Below are positions 30,252 to 41,545 of a stretch of DNA of 64,000 nucleotides, in pieces (within the stretch, counting starts at the first letter, position 1; every line of letters starts with the position of its first letter). A program made the translations under genes and the position numbers. Under the pieces are notes generated by a model, which was given only the letters and a program-made list of their open reading frames with translations, was not told the DNA's origin and did not search any database. Location: NCBI GenBank assembly GCA_034670405.1, contig JAXDDX010000001.1:12509501-12573500 (forward strand). Direction: 5' to 3'. The DNA comes from Hoplostethus atlanticus (lineage: Eukaryota; Chordata; Actinopteri; Trachichthyiformes; Trachichthyidae).

Positions 30252-30950
30252 AGCAATGTAGACAGTTCTGGTCTGGCCTACAGTGACTGTCCCTCACTGT
30301 CCCCTGAAATTGGACTGCTCTTCTCTTTCAGATGTTCTCCACACAGCAACCTGCACTCTCAAACTGTTTGTTTTGATGATATTTGATATCCGAACCTTAA
30401 TGGAAGAATGCAATTCAGGGGAACACATGCCGAGGAAAGGGGAAGTGTACAATAGTGATGCTTGAGCCATCTGTGGCTGGTCTAGTGATTGTATTGTCTT
30501 TTGTATGGGACGTCAAACCGCTTGATGATGAATGATTTGCTTTCATTTTTGAGTCAAAACATGGATATAGTGTCAGTGGTATATTTGCAATAGTCACAAA
30601 TAAGATAATGTATTAGAATGTATTGCATGTTATTCTCCTACATAAGAATATTAGTCAGTATTCTCTAAACTAAAAAGATGTAGTATTTATGGTTGGAAGA
30701 GCATGGAATTGTAATCACATACTCAACTGCAAACCAAAGTGATTTCTATGGGATGATATAACTTGTAGGATAAAAATAGGATAAAATAGTAAGGCTAGAG
30801 GATAAATGCTGAAAAAAATAATTCTGTGTGGTGGCAAAAACAAAATGATTCACTGAAGATTCAACGAGTCATAAAGTCCTCAAACTTTGTAAGACTCGAT
30901 GGTATTAGGTGTCATTATTCCACGTAAGTCTTCTCATGAAATCATGTGTC

Positions 30951-31507
30951 TGTCACGCCCTCCACTTCTGCCACCTAGCAGTGTTTCTCTACCTGTCTGT
31001 CTGTCTGTGCTTGTGTATATGTGTTGGTGGGTGTGGCTCCTGACTCCGGTTCCTCCCTGGCTCATCATCACCTCCCGCTCACCTGCTCTGCCTCTCACAC
31101 CTGCGATTCATCAAGTCATCTCCTCCAGTATAAGAACCCCGGCTTTCCAACCACTCATCGCCAGATCGTTGTTTGTACTGCCCCGTCAGTCTCGTTTCTC
31201 GGCCGCTTTGTAGTTATTACTCAAAGTTTCCCTACGCCTTGTGACTAACCAACTATCCTTTGTCCAGATCCAGTCTCCTTCCCCGACCCCCCGCCTGCCG
31301 ACCTACCACCGCCTGCCTACCCTGCCTGCCTGTCTGTCTGCCTGTCTCCCTGCTCCGTTCACTCCGCTCCTGCACCAGCCCCGTCTCCCCAGCTTGCCAT
31401 CCTGCCTTGCCCTTCCCCTTACCGATTCCCCAGTAAAACCTGTTTTTTCCCTACCTACGTCTCTGTCTCTGAGTTTGCGCTTGGGTTCATTAAACACGGT
31501 CGTAACA
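30951..31507 (+). mobile_element. Solo LTR of a Ty3/Gypsy-like retrotransposon
   Basis: It starts TGTCACGCCC, ends CGTAACA (TG...CA) and is flanked by the perfect 5-bp target duplication GTGTC (30946-30950 and 31508-31512). Inside are a TATAAGAACC element near 31130, C/T-rich sequence, and AGTAAA and ATTAAA near the 3' end. No internal gag/pol is present. Length 557 bp. The clade is inferred from its resemblance to fish Gypsy LTRs. Confidence 0.8.
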
Positions 31508-31903
31508 GTGTCATTAGTTATCCTCTCTCTCTTTTTTTAACAGAGAGGCTGCGACTGGCCGTGATTGCTTTTACATGCGTCAAAATACAGCTGCCAAGTG
31601 AAATGGCTAATCATACAGAGTGCTCCTCCATCGCCTCTGTCTACATGTGTAATTTGACAGCGGTGGCAGAAAGTGTTTCTGGGAAGGGCAAGTGGTTGAG
31701 GGTGTGATGCTCAATGGTGCATGTCAACTGTTGTCATCACATTGGTGCCATGGTGGTCCATAACTACAGCTGTGGCTGTGACACGACCAAACACATTATC
31801 AACAGGCTGTTGTGATCCAAGCTCAGCTCAGTATGGTTACCACATGCATGCTGTAAAGAGAACCTGGTTTTCAAGCCTTGCTTGACTATAGGCTTCACCT
31901 ATT

Positions 31904-31956
<53 letters not shown>
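31904..31956. repeat. (CA)n microsatellite
   Basis: About 26 CA units. Confidence 0.95.
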
Positions 31957-31957
<1 letters not shown>

Positions 31958-33910
31958 GATGTGCAAGTGAAGTTTAATGGGATCCCATTATAGCTAAACA
32001 TAGAGAGTTGTTTTAAGATTTCCAATTTGACCAGAATGACTAAATGACTTGTTTTAATTTCCTATTGAACAGAACATATTGCTGTGTGTCCATAGCACAT
32101 TGACCCATTTAGAAAAGGAACTGCAGCATATGACAATATAGGAACAAAGTCCATATACATGAACGTACAAGGACAGTTGAGACATCAAATTAGAAAGGAA
32201 TAATGTGCGTGAACGTGACAGCATGGCAGTGATACATGGCTGTGTCCCCACCAATTCATCACAGAAAGCTGTTGATATGAAGCAACTTAACCTTCCTGGA
32301 CAAATCTTTGATGCTACTTTTCCATGCATTAACGATGCTCTGGGCAACATGTGTGCCTCACTCTCTTGCTCTTTCTCTCTCTCTCTCTCAGCATGTGTTA
32401 TTCCAAATGTCATCTCTGATAAGTCTGCATGTGGTCAGGGTGCATCCAGATATCTATGTGTCATGTCCAATCTGCCCAGCAGGAGACAAATTCATGTGAG
32501 CAGTTATAGCTCACTCAACAATGATTTCCATTACTCATCATAAGTGGTTGGACAACTCACAGGTCACAATTCAGTTTCTTTCAGACTTTCAAGCTACATA
32601 GACACAAATCAGTGTTTTTTTTTTTCACTTAAATAAAGCTATTTGCTTGTTTGTTTTCTGAGTGGTGTCCATTGCCTTATACATATACATTCACACACAC
32701 ATGCACACACAATAATTTGCTTAACATGTATGCTTGTGGTATTACTCTATTTGATTAAACTCGCAACAAATCTGGAGAGGCAGCACTCACACCTCAGCTG
32801 TTTGTAGATATGTAAGCACCACGTTAGAGTCTTATCCTACCATTTGTCCTGTGTCGGGGTCAGGGAGGCAGCATAATGACGTTGTAGCAGCACCCATTCC
32901 CCCCTCCAGCAGTGACACACAGCTCTGTGGCCAGAGAGACTCCTGATTAGATTTACCTTTCCTTAATGGGCCACTGTCAGTCACCAGCCTGGGGGCCCAT
33001 GCTACAGCCACATGTGACGAAACTCAAGCTGCTGGAGCATCAGATAAACCCAACCTCTTTGTGAGTGTACTATTTAAAGCAAAAATCCACCCTTAGACAT
33101 TAATTCACATATAATACTTTTGTGACTTTAAAGGCAGCAACAATCTCACAAAGCCAAGAAGCCAGAAAGACAAAACTCACGTCTGAGAAGTCATCAAGAG
33201 ACAAAACCTAATCCTGCTGCAGTGATAGTGAATTGGAGACTGACTCGTTTGAGTTTTCCAGTTGAGCACTATTTGTTCTAAGTGTTAAAGGTTATGAGTC
33301 AGAAAAAGTGCCTATGTCCTGGTACAATTATGTATTTATTTAGTACTGACAGGGTTCACAAAGTCAGTTTGCTATTCACTGCCATTAAAGCTTCTATAAG
33401 ATTTGTCTCTTGAAAAATGTAATATGTTGTTTCTTTTGGACACACTTTGTTTTTTGTTTTCAGATACACTTTGGCTCAGGAATAATGTCAATGTCGATGT
33501 CCTTTGATGTTTTGCAAATAAATGTAGTTTAGTTAAAAGGGTATTGATTGAATGAATTAGAAGACTATGACTAAGTCCTTACACAACACTGGACCACGAT
33601 TGGCCGACAATACCAGCCTATTCAGTTCAAATGTCTGATTGGAAGGATTTTAGTAATTGCTTTGTTTTGGATTTTCTATAATAGGGCATCTCCAAGGTCG
33701 TATGCAGCTCTATAGGAGTAAGCAACTTGCCTTGTCCTGAAAAGGAAAAGTCAAGAGTGTTAATTGTTCTTTTATAAGCAATCATGTTTGCTCATTTTTA
33801 GGTCACATAAAACTGGTAACTTGAATCCAACTAGCAAAGTCCTAGAAGCATGGGTCTATCTTAATGAAGAGACAATCATTCTCTCCCCTGGTCATATTAA
33901 CAGGATAAAT

Positions 33911-34003
33911 TCACCCAGTGTTTCACCAGAGTTTCACCAGAGTTTCACCAGAGTTTCACCCGTATTTCACCCAGTGTCTCACCAGTGTTTCATCAGTGTT
34001 TAG
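33911..34003 (+). repeat. 11-bp tandem array (GTTTCACCAGA)
   Basis: About seven units of GTTTCACCAGA with point changes (CCCGT, CCAGT, CATCAGT). Two further units (GTTTCACCAGT) occur at about 34351-34376, beyond the Tc1-like end. Confidence 0.85.
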
Positions 34004-34027
34004 GTATTAGGTAATTTACTACCTACC

Positions 34028-34070
34028 CAATACTAGATAGGTGTACCTAATAAAGTGGCCGGTGAGTGTA
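34028..34070 (+). mobile_element. Terminal end of a Tc1/mariner-like transposon
   Basis: The segment around GTGTACCTAATAAAGTGG matches from memory the conserved terminal repeat of a widespread fish Tc1-like family and ends GTGAGTGTA. No transposase or partner end is nearby, so only a fragment remains. Confidence 0.6.
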
Positions 34071-34439
34071 GGTAGCTCCAGAGGAGTTCAGCACCAGGGA
34101 CAGCGCCCACTTCCACACAGGGGACAGCTGTGTGGGAGGGACAATATCTCCCCGCCCTTATCTGGCTCTGGTGGAGGTAGCGCAGATGAGGCCAATCTGT
34201 TATCATACATACATATAAACGCAACCAGAACCACAGAAGGCAGAGAGGAAGGTGATTGCATGTGGAAGAGAAAACTGAATCTCTAAAGTGGTGAGAAACA
34301 TGAGAGGAGTGGAACGGAGAGTGTTTACTGTGTTGTGTTTAATCCAAGTATGCACCAGTGTTTCACCAGTGTTTTGGGTTCATTTTGGTTTTGGTTCATT
34401 GTTTGTCCCATTGTCCCCGTGTTCGGGTCTAAAGGCATT

Positions 34440-34622
34440 CAAGTTAGGTGAATTGCCATAGATATGAATGTGAGTGTGTGTATGTCTATCTTAGCCCTGA
34501 AAGGGACTGGCAACCTGTCCAGGTTATTTACTTGCCTTCTGGACAATATGTGCTGGTATAGGCTCCAGACCCCCATGACCATATATAGGAATAAGCAGGT
34601 AAAGAAAATTAATGAATGAATG
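34440..34622 (+). repeat. Dispersed fish repeat, LINE 3'-tail-like
   Basis: Contains GGCAACCTGTCCAGG and GGCTCCAGACCCCC and ends in a short AATGAATG tail, resembling a LINE 3' end common in teleosts. Family not certain. Confidence 0.5.
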
Positions 34623-34724
34623 CTTACCATCGTTTTCGTTTCTGTTTTGATTTCAGTGCAGGTTAAAGACAATTATTGTGTAAACTGGAGTAAATTAGAC
34701 AGTGAGATAGCCAAGTAACACTGA

Positions 34725-35045
34725 ATAAATGTTAAAATAATGTTGATCCAGCATCAATTTTAAGTACGGAAATTTTAAGTAGTAGTAGCAGCAGGATTCT
34801 GTGGTGATTTCCCATTAAAATAATGTGAGACTAAGTGGGACTCACCAAATAATCCTGCTGTACATAAATCAGGGTTCATTTTATATTGTTTCCATGTTAA
34901 TTTGATGTTAAATCAATGAATAATATTGATTTGAATAACATTGATGTTGGATCAACATATTTCGGGGTGCAAAACTGATGCTGAATCAATGTTAGTTGCA
35001 TTGATGCATTAACACTGATTCTATGTTGATACAATGTTAGTTTTA
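34725..35045. repeat. Degenerate ATCAATGTTGAT-type repeat
   Basis: Many related words (AACATTGATGTTGGATCAAC, TGAATCAATGTTAG, TGTTGATCCAGCATCAAT) recur irregularly on both strands, as in an old inverted or tandem satellite. Confidence 0.5.
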
Positions 35046-36175
35046 TATCCGGGCCATCACTGCAGAATGAACACAGAGGGAAGGAACACTCATGTATAGT
35101 ACATGCAACTGAAGCTGGAAGAGGTTTCAACAGCTCATACAGTGCTACCACATCTGGCTCATCTGCTGTTCCCTTCTCTCTTTGCTGTAAACGGACACAA
35201 AAAACTATTTAAAACATTTAAACATATAGTTCAGTTGGTCTATTTGTAGAATAATTCCTTTAATAATGGCATAAAAAACCACATTGCTACGAAACCAAGG
35301 TGCCCTTCATCGGGCATCCTTAACCGTCAGCGCTTGACTCGTCTGGATACACCATGTTTTGCTGTCATGTTTTTGATGCCGAAATTATAGGAAATACCAT
35401 TGGGACTAGTCATTTAAATGTTTGTCGTTGTAGATGGTGGCTAAAAGGTTTAGCTGTCATGATGGACTCAGAACGATAGAGTGTGCAGAGGACAACAAAC
35501 AAACAAAAATCGACAAACAAGACGTCACGATTGAAATTGCTTATCGGCGCAGATGAAAGTAAATTGTACTCAAAAGGCATAAAGCATGAGCAGAGACTTC
35601 TGCCTGTCATAAGTTGGATCGATGCCCGTCTTGAATCTGTTACGCAGACCCTCTGCTCTGACGCAGACACCTCAGAGGAGAGATAGTAGATCCGCTTGCC
35701 ATTTCTCATCCCTCCATCCCTCCCAACCCAAGACCTCCTCCTGTGAATAATGATTGCAGCTGTGCTGATGTGTGTGTGTGTGTGTGTGTGTTTGATTGTT
35801 TGTGGGTCTTATCCTGATGGCCTCTTACTGTCTGTGTATGTGTGTGTCTGCCTGTCTGATTATGGTGCACAGATAGGCCATTACCCATGCGTTAGGAGGA
35901 GAGGGGCCTAATGGACGACAGAGGATGCAGGGGCAGGATGGCTAGTAAACACGGCCCCGTCCTCGTGGCCATATCAATACTGCCATCTGGGAGTTTGGCC
36001 ACTTCATTCACAAAACCAATACCGCAGTAGGATGAGACTGCTACGTGTTCAATCAACAGAGAAAGGGAAGGGGCTATCATGATGAACACTTTCAGTAGGA
36101 TGTTATTGTTTCTTTGTTTATGTGTGTGTGTGAGCAAGAAAGAAAGAAAGGCAGGCAGACAGACAGAAAGACATT

Positions 36176-36312
36176 ACATACCAGGGCGTAGTCAAGACCA
36201 TCTCAGTCGAGTCCAAGTCAATTACAAAACCGGGTAGGGTCAAGACTAGATTCACAGAGGGTTGAGACCAAGTCAAGACCGAGACCAGAGCAAATCAAGT
36301 CCTATTCCAGAC
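36176..36312 (+). repeat. GACCAAGTCAAGACCGAG-type degenerate repeat
   Basis: Repeated words AGTCAAGACC, GAGACCAAGTC and CAAGACCGAGACC; a common low-order fish repeat. Confidence 0.6.
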
Positions 36313-36562
36313 AAGACCAAAACAGCCAATGAACTGAGTGTACGCTACCCTTCAACACCCAACTAATCAATGCACAGGAACTGACAAATCAATGCATAGA
36401 AGTTTGAGGACCATTACATACAAAGGTTGAAATCCCTTAAATTATTTATAGCACTGGGGGGAAAATAAACCATGATCAATAAAACTACCTTTTTACATTT
36501 GTAGATAGGCAGAAAAGTGTTCTCAAGACCTGACTCAAAAACAAGACAACATCCCTGTTATA

Positions 36563-36565
<3 letters not shown>

Positions 36566-36618
<53 letters not shown>

Positions 36619-36632
36619 TGTGCGAGTGTGTG
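36566..36632. repeat. (GT)n microsatellite
   Basis: A pure GT run to about 36614, then interrupted. Confidence 0.95.
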
Positions 36633-38542
36633 TTTGTGTTTGTAAAAGAGAGAAAAGAGAGAGTGACAGAAAGAAATGTGACTAACCGAGAGGGAGAGAG
36701 AGGACAAGAAAGAAAGAATGAGAAAAAGATAAAGCAAGAAGAGCAAGAGAGAGAGAGGACAGAGAAAGATAACATGCGTTTGACCGATGCAGGTGTAGGT
36801 CAGGGGGAAAGCAGATTTGCCTCTAGGCTAGACTTAATACAACATCACCGAGGCAGAGAAGTCACGGGAGTTGTGAACTCTGTGATGTCCTGTGTGATTT
36901 CTCCAGCCTCCAGCAATCTGCCATCCAAGACAAAGAAGGACTTATAATGAGTGTATGGACCAGTGACATTCACTTTGTATTTTTAAGCACATCCACTGAA
37001 CGATGATTCTCCGGTAATTCAGAGACAATACTGATGCTATAGAGAGATACACGGTGCTTGAAGTTCTGGGTGCAATCAACCCATCTGACAGAATGCATAG
37101 GAGTGTGATAAGGTTTTATCTTCATTCGCCATATGTGCAAAGCAAACATTACAGTTTATTATGGTGAGCCTTACCGAGAAGACTGCTACCCGGCGATGCA
37201 CTAGGATACACTACATTTGAACAGCCAGGTGTGTGTGCCTCTGCCCACCCAGGGAGGCTACAATGGACAGAGAGGGGGTGGAATCTGTGAGCTGGGGACT
37301 TAGGGATGGGCCGAAGCTGTAAAGTATGGCTCTGTGCGAAAGATGCAGGTGTTACTATTGTCTTAACAATAATACATGGCCTCCTACAGATTGAGCTCAT
37401 CGAGGGTCGCAAAATTTTCAAAGGTTTGCCAGGATTAAAAGTAGTTTTTGCTTTTCTGTTTTGATTTATTAGTGGAAACTCAAACCACCAAGGTGATAGA
37501 AAATGAGTGCACAAATGTGCATCCCTGTGCGTTCAGCCTCAGTTTATCTATATTTCAAATAATGTTGCCATCACCCAACATGCAAATCCAAAATCAGCAG
37601 TCTTGCTTCTAGATCCCTGGCTCAGCCCAAATGCTACACAATCACATTTGATTTCTTCTGTTAGTACAGATCGTACTGGTAAATGTCACACTGTGACAGG
37701 CACAAAGCCTGGTCGCCACAATCGTACCCTGAGGGCCCCTGGTGCTGTCACTTGCTTTCAAGTGTGTGCACTATGCAGTAGTTGATAGCAAGCAGAAAGG
37801 AGGCCGGATTTGGTGACTTTCTGTCTATTAAACTGATGGGGTATTTCATCATATGCACATTTGGATTGAATAAATGAAAATAAAACCGACTGCTTATGTC
37901 AGGTTGATCAGAATGTGTAATTACGTATGGTAACTTTCAGTTTCAGTTTACCCTGAATGATTTAGATGAATATACTTCAGGTTTATGACATCTTTCTTGC
38001 ACTTATGATAGAACACACAAGTCATTGAAACACCTTATTTGTAGGTGAGATGTGCAAAAGGCAGTCTGGACTATCTTGTAATCAAAGATGTAACTTCTAA
38101 AGACACGAGAAAGAAAAGCAAAAAAGTCTGACAGAAAATGACTTAGAGCTACTAGCTCCCACTTTGAAACCGCTCTGTCACACAAACTCAAACTCTCCTT
38201 CTTTGTCATCTCTTGGGTCCGACAGAAACACTAACATCATCTGACAAAGCAGTAAATGATAGCTCTTGTCTTTCTGCCTCACAGCCAACTACTATCACAT
38301 CACGATGTTACAACTGCCACTTAGATGTTGCCAAATACGGCTCAGTCTAATGATGATTTGCTGTTTCATAGCACTTAAGAGTCTTTTATTGTTTTGATGT
38401 ACCAATACACAAATGTCAGTACGACCATGAAATGTTGCAAAATGTCAACATGAAAACATGAATATGTCAGACCATTTAAAACTGTCATTATAATAATAAT
38501 AATAACAATATTAATAATAATAACAATGACAATGACAACAAC

Positions 38543-38574
<32 letters not shown>

Positions 38575-38609
38575 AAAAATCAGAATAAATCTCTTGCTTT
38601 TTCAGCAAT

Positions 38610-38675
38610 GAAGCTCCGCTGAAGTAGTTGGTGGTGAAGTGCCTTGCTCGAGGGCACTTGGACAGTAGGGGTAGC
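38610..38675. repeat. Short fish interspersed repeat fragment
   Basis: GTGAAGTGCCTTGCTCGAGG followed by GCACTTGGACAG resembles the core of a common fish SINE; only this core remains. An AAT/AAC run (38490-38573) lies just before it. Confidence 0.45.
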
Positions 38676-40438
38676 ATTACTTATTTACTTTCCCAACCCA
38701 GATTTTTCAAAATTAGTCAAGAGATTTGAATAGGCAAGCCTACTTCTCTTACCTTCCCTTACAGCCACCCCGATATGATTATTTATAACTGAGCTGCAAC
38801 ATAATGTATATTTTATCTGTTCCTTATAAACAGTAGATTTTCTCATGCTAAATTCAGTACACTGTTGAAAACCTGTGTAATGGAGGTTCCTCTTCAAATG
38901 TTCTGTTCATTATCTGCCAGATGAATGTTTTAGGTTACTGTCCGTTGTGGAGCCAAGCAGAGTAAAAACACACATATCCCAGCCTTGAACAAGTTGCAGA
39001 TGGAATACAACACATGGAAGTCCACACACTGAATATAAAGATCACTGTGCTCAAAACATCACCTGTGTTCGTGTTAATAAATGTATACACCAGTGTGAGG
39101 ACCCTGCTTTTATTCACTTCTGTTGTGGAGCATGGATGGATGAAGCCCTCTTGTGGCCTATGCTAAACATAGCTGGAAGAGAGACTTTGAATGTGCATCA
39201 ATAGGCTGAATTTGACCAATCTGTCATAATCTATTCCAAATAGGTATAACTACACAAAAGTCAAACAGACTTTCCAATAAGCCAACATGATACTGAACTG
39301 ACAGTAACATAATTTAACTGGTCTATTGGTGCAGGCTAAGTTACTGCTTTAAAGTGGTGGGACATTTCTGATGAGCAGGTGGAGTTACTACTATCCTCTC
39401 CAATTGAGACAATCAGGTTCATTCAGACACCAGAAAGCAAGGGTGAGTCCAAGTTCCAGGCTTGTCCAAGTTAAGCTATGTAATTTGATTACCATCTTAA
39501 AAAAATGAGGCAGCATGCCTTTGTGCCTCGAAACCCCTACTGATCTCTAAAAAGGTCCAGCAAGCTAGAGGCATATCACTATAATGTACAACTACACTTG
39601 GGGAAGGTCACCCTGGAGCGCATACCGTAATTACCTTAAGCACGAACGAATGACCGAACACACAGAGCCCGGCTCTTACAGAGGTGCTCCTGAACACCTA
39701 ATAATAATGTATATACATGTTGGACCCTGGACTGTTGTCTTTAGGTCCTCCATAAATTAACCAGGAATCCTGTTTGCATGCTGCACTATAGGATAGGGGC
39801 CTATGGCACTCTGGAAGCTGGCATGTTTTATGCACACAGTCCATTTGATGAAGGCCAATACATCAGATGGCATCAGACTTGCCTCAGCTTGTCTTCAACA
39901 TCACCTGCTGAGTTTGACTGTTGTTAAGCTCAGAATCAGTGGTGACAAATGACTGTGAGGAAGGTGAGGAACATAAGTGTTCATAACTTTTTCCTTTAAT
40001 GTTTCTGATGCCCCCAAGTGCTGTTGGAAATATCGCATCTACAAGTTCAGCGCACATGAACGACCCAACACAGTGGTAAATACGACTGGGAAATGTTCTA
40101 TGATACGTGAGTTGCTGAGATGTGATGTTTAGGAAGAAGAAAGCATGGAAGCTGTGTCAACAAATGATGTATACAACAACTTTTGGCTTATAAATTAAAA
40201 CATAATTTACATGCCTGTTGTGCATTGTATCCTCTTTATTCTGCTGCAGCAGCACAAAGTAACTCTGTGGCGCATCATTTATAAAATAACACAACAGCCA
40301 CATACCACACGCTTTTGTTACACTTACCATGTTATTATAAAAGCAATTAAATGCGCCACAAGTCGTATTTATGACTCCTGATCGCCGAAGTACGAGTTTT
40401 CGGGGAGGACCTTAAGGCAGCATTCTCCCCCCAGCCAG

Positions 40439-40538
40439 CCAATTGGGATCGAGGACGCTGGAGCGCGTGCGTAGCTGACTCGTTGTGGTTGAAGCGAGGA
40501 CGCGTGAGGAAAGCGACCAGAATTCCGCTCAATCAGAG
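40439..40538 (+). promoter_or_regulatory. nap1l4: nap1l4 promoter and noncoding exon 1
   Basis: A CpG-rich, TATA-less start region: CCAAT at 40439-40443, an NRF1-like GCGCGTGCG at 40463-40471, and a first exon ending ATCAGAG at 40538 with donor GTAAGA. The next exon (41508) carries the ATG, so exon 1 is noncoding. The start site is inferred, roughly 40470-40490. Confidence 0.6.
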
Positions 40539-40689
40539 GTAAGATAGAACTATACTCAGCTAGTAAGTACTATCATCATTTCGTTAATTCGTACCTTTGT
40601 GACGGCGCTTAAGTGTTCAACATTAACCTCACGAGATATCACATGCTTTTGACAGACTGTTGACGAACTGTCTCTGACACGCTTAGCTC

Positions 40690-41280
40690 CGAGCCTGATG
40701 CTTTTAATAACCCGCGAGCTAATGCTAGCTAGCGAACATTAGCTTGCCCATGCGGCTAGCCGCTGTAGCTAACGGGCAATTGTTACCCACAAAAACACAA
40801 GGCGCTCCTTCCGCCATTGCATTGCTCTAGCTAACAAATAGACGGCGTATTTAGCCTACTAGTAGCGTCAGCCATACTAGACGTCTTGTTTAAGTGAGAT
40901 AGGTAAAGTTAACGTTATGGGTGGACCTTCGCACATGCCTGTTAAGTAAATCATTGTTCTTAGCAAGTTGGCTCGTAGTTCCTCGCCTGCTAGCTAGCCA
41001 GTTTAGCTGCTGTCAGAAGTCTGTGGCACCGCCCATATTAACGTTAGTTGTTTGTGTGCATGTGCTAGCTAGCCAACAAACGTTAGCGTCTAAGGTTAGT
41101 ACGACCACGAGCTTCTAGTCGTTTTGTCAGTAATATCCACTGATTGGCAGAGGCAACAACAACCTTGTAGTAATCGTAATTAGAGACATGCTAACGCCAG
41201 CTATTAAATCCTAGCTTAGCCAGTGTTAGCATGTCAGTGCGTCATCGGCCTGCGCTTGCTCGAGGCTAGTGTTGCTCTTG
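40690..41280. repeat. GCTAGC / AACGTTAGC motif cluster in nap1l4 intron 1
   Basis: GCTAGC, TTAGC and AACGTTA words recur densely through the CpG-rich first intron (for example 40721-40770 and 41060-41100). No fixed period. Confidence 0.6.
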
Positions 41281-41507
41281 TTGCTTTCTCAATCGAAGTT
41301 AGCTCAGCTGGTCTGCCTGTCATCTTGTTATCCTAGCCGTGTCCGTCGACCTACAATTGACACCGAGAGTTTCCTCCTTCACCAAGTTATTTCTGAAATC
41401 AGCTTAATTTACACGACTTTGTGTTCTTGCTTGCTCTCACAATCGTTGCTAAATCATTGTCATGACTCATGAGCGTCTGTCTAATAACACTGATCTGTTT
41501 CTAACAG

Positions 41508-41545
41508 AGGAAGGAGCTGCCACTCAGTAATGGACGCCAACAAAG
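41508..41545 (+). CDS. nap1l4: nap1l4 exon 2 with start codon (CDS from 41530)
   Basis: Acceptor TTTCTAACAG. The ATG at 41530 has context CAGTAATGG (G at +4) and encodes MDANK plus one base. Donor GTAATA. Confidence 0.85.

Larger units (their letters stand above)
25540..40400. other. Large th-nap1l4 intergenic region
   Basis: About 15 kb between divergently transcribed th and nap1l4. In mammals the corresponding interval holds ASCL2 and many other genes. I saw no bHLH (RNERERNR-type) or other coding exon. Contents: TAG-type satellite, solo LTR, Tc1-like end, an 11-bp array, LINE/SINE tails, simple repeats and some unique, possibly regulatory, blocks near 29.0-29.85 kb and 32.8-33.05 kb. Confidence 0.6.

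Noticed and set aside
29971..30386. Poly-Ser and Met/Arg repeat ORFs
   Set aside because: Translations of the GATGAG repeat.
25540..40400. ASCL2 or other cluster genes in the th-nap1l4 gap
   Set aside because: No bHLH, tetraspanin or channel motif recognised in any frame.
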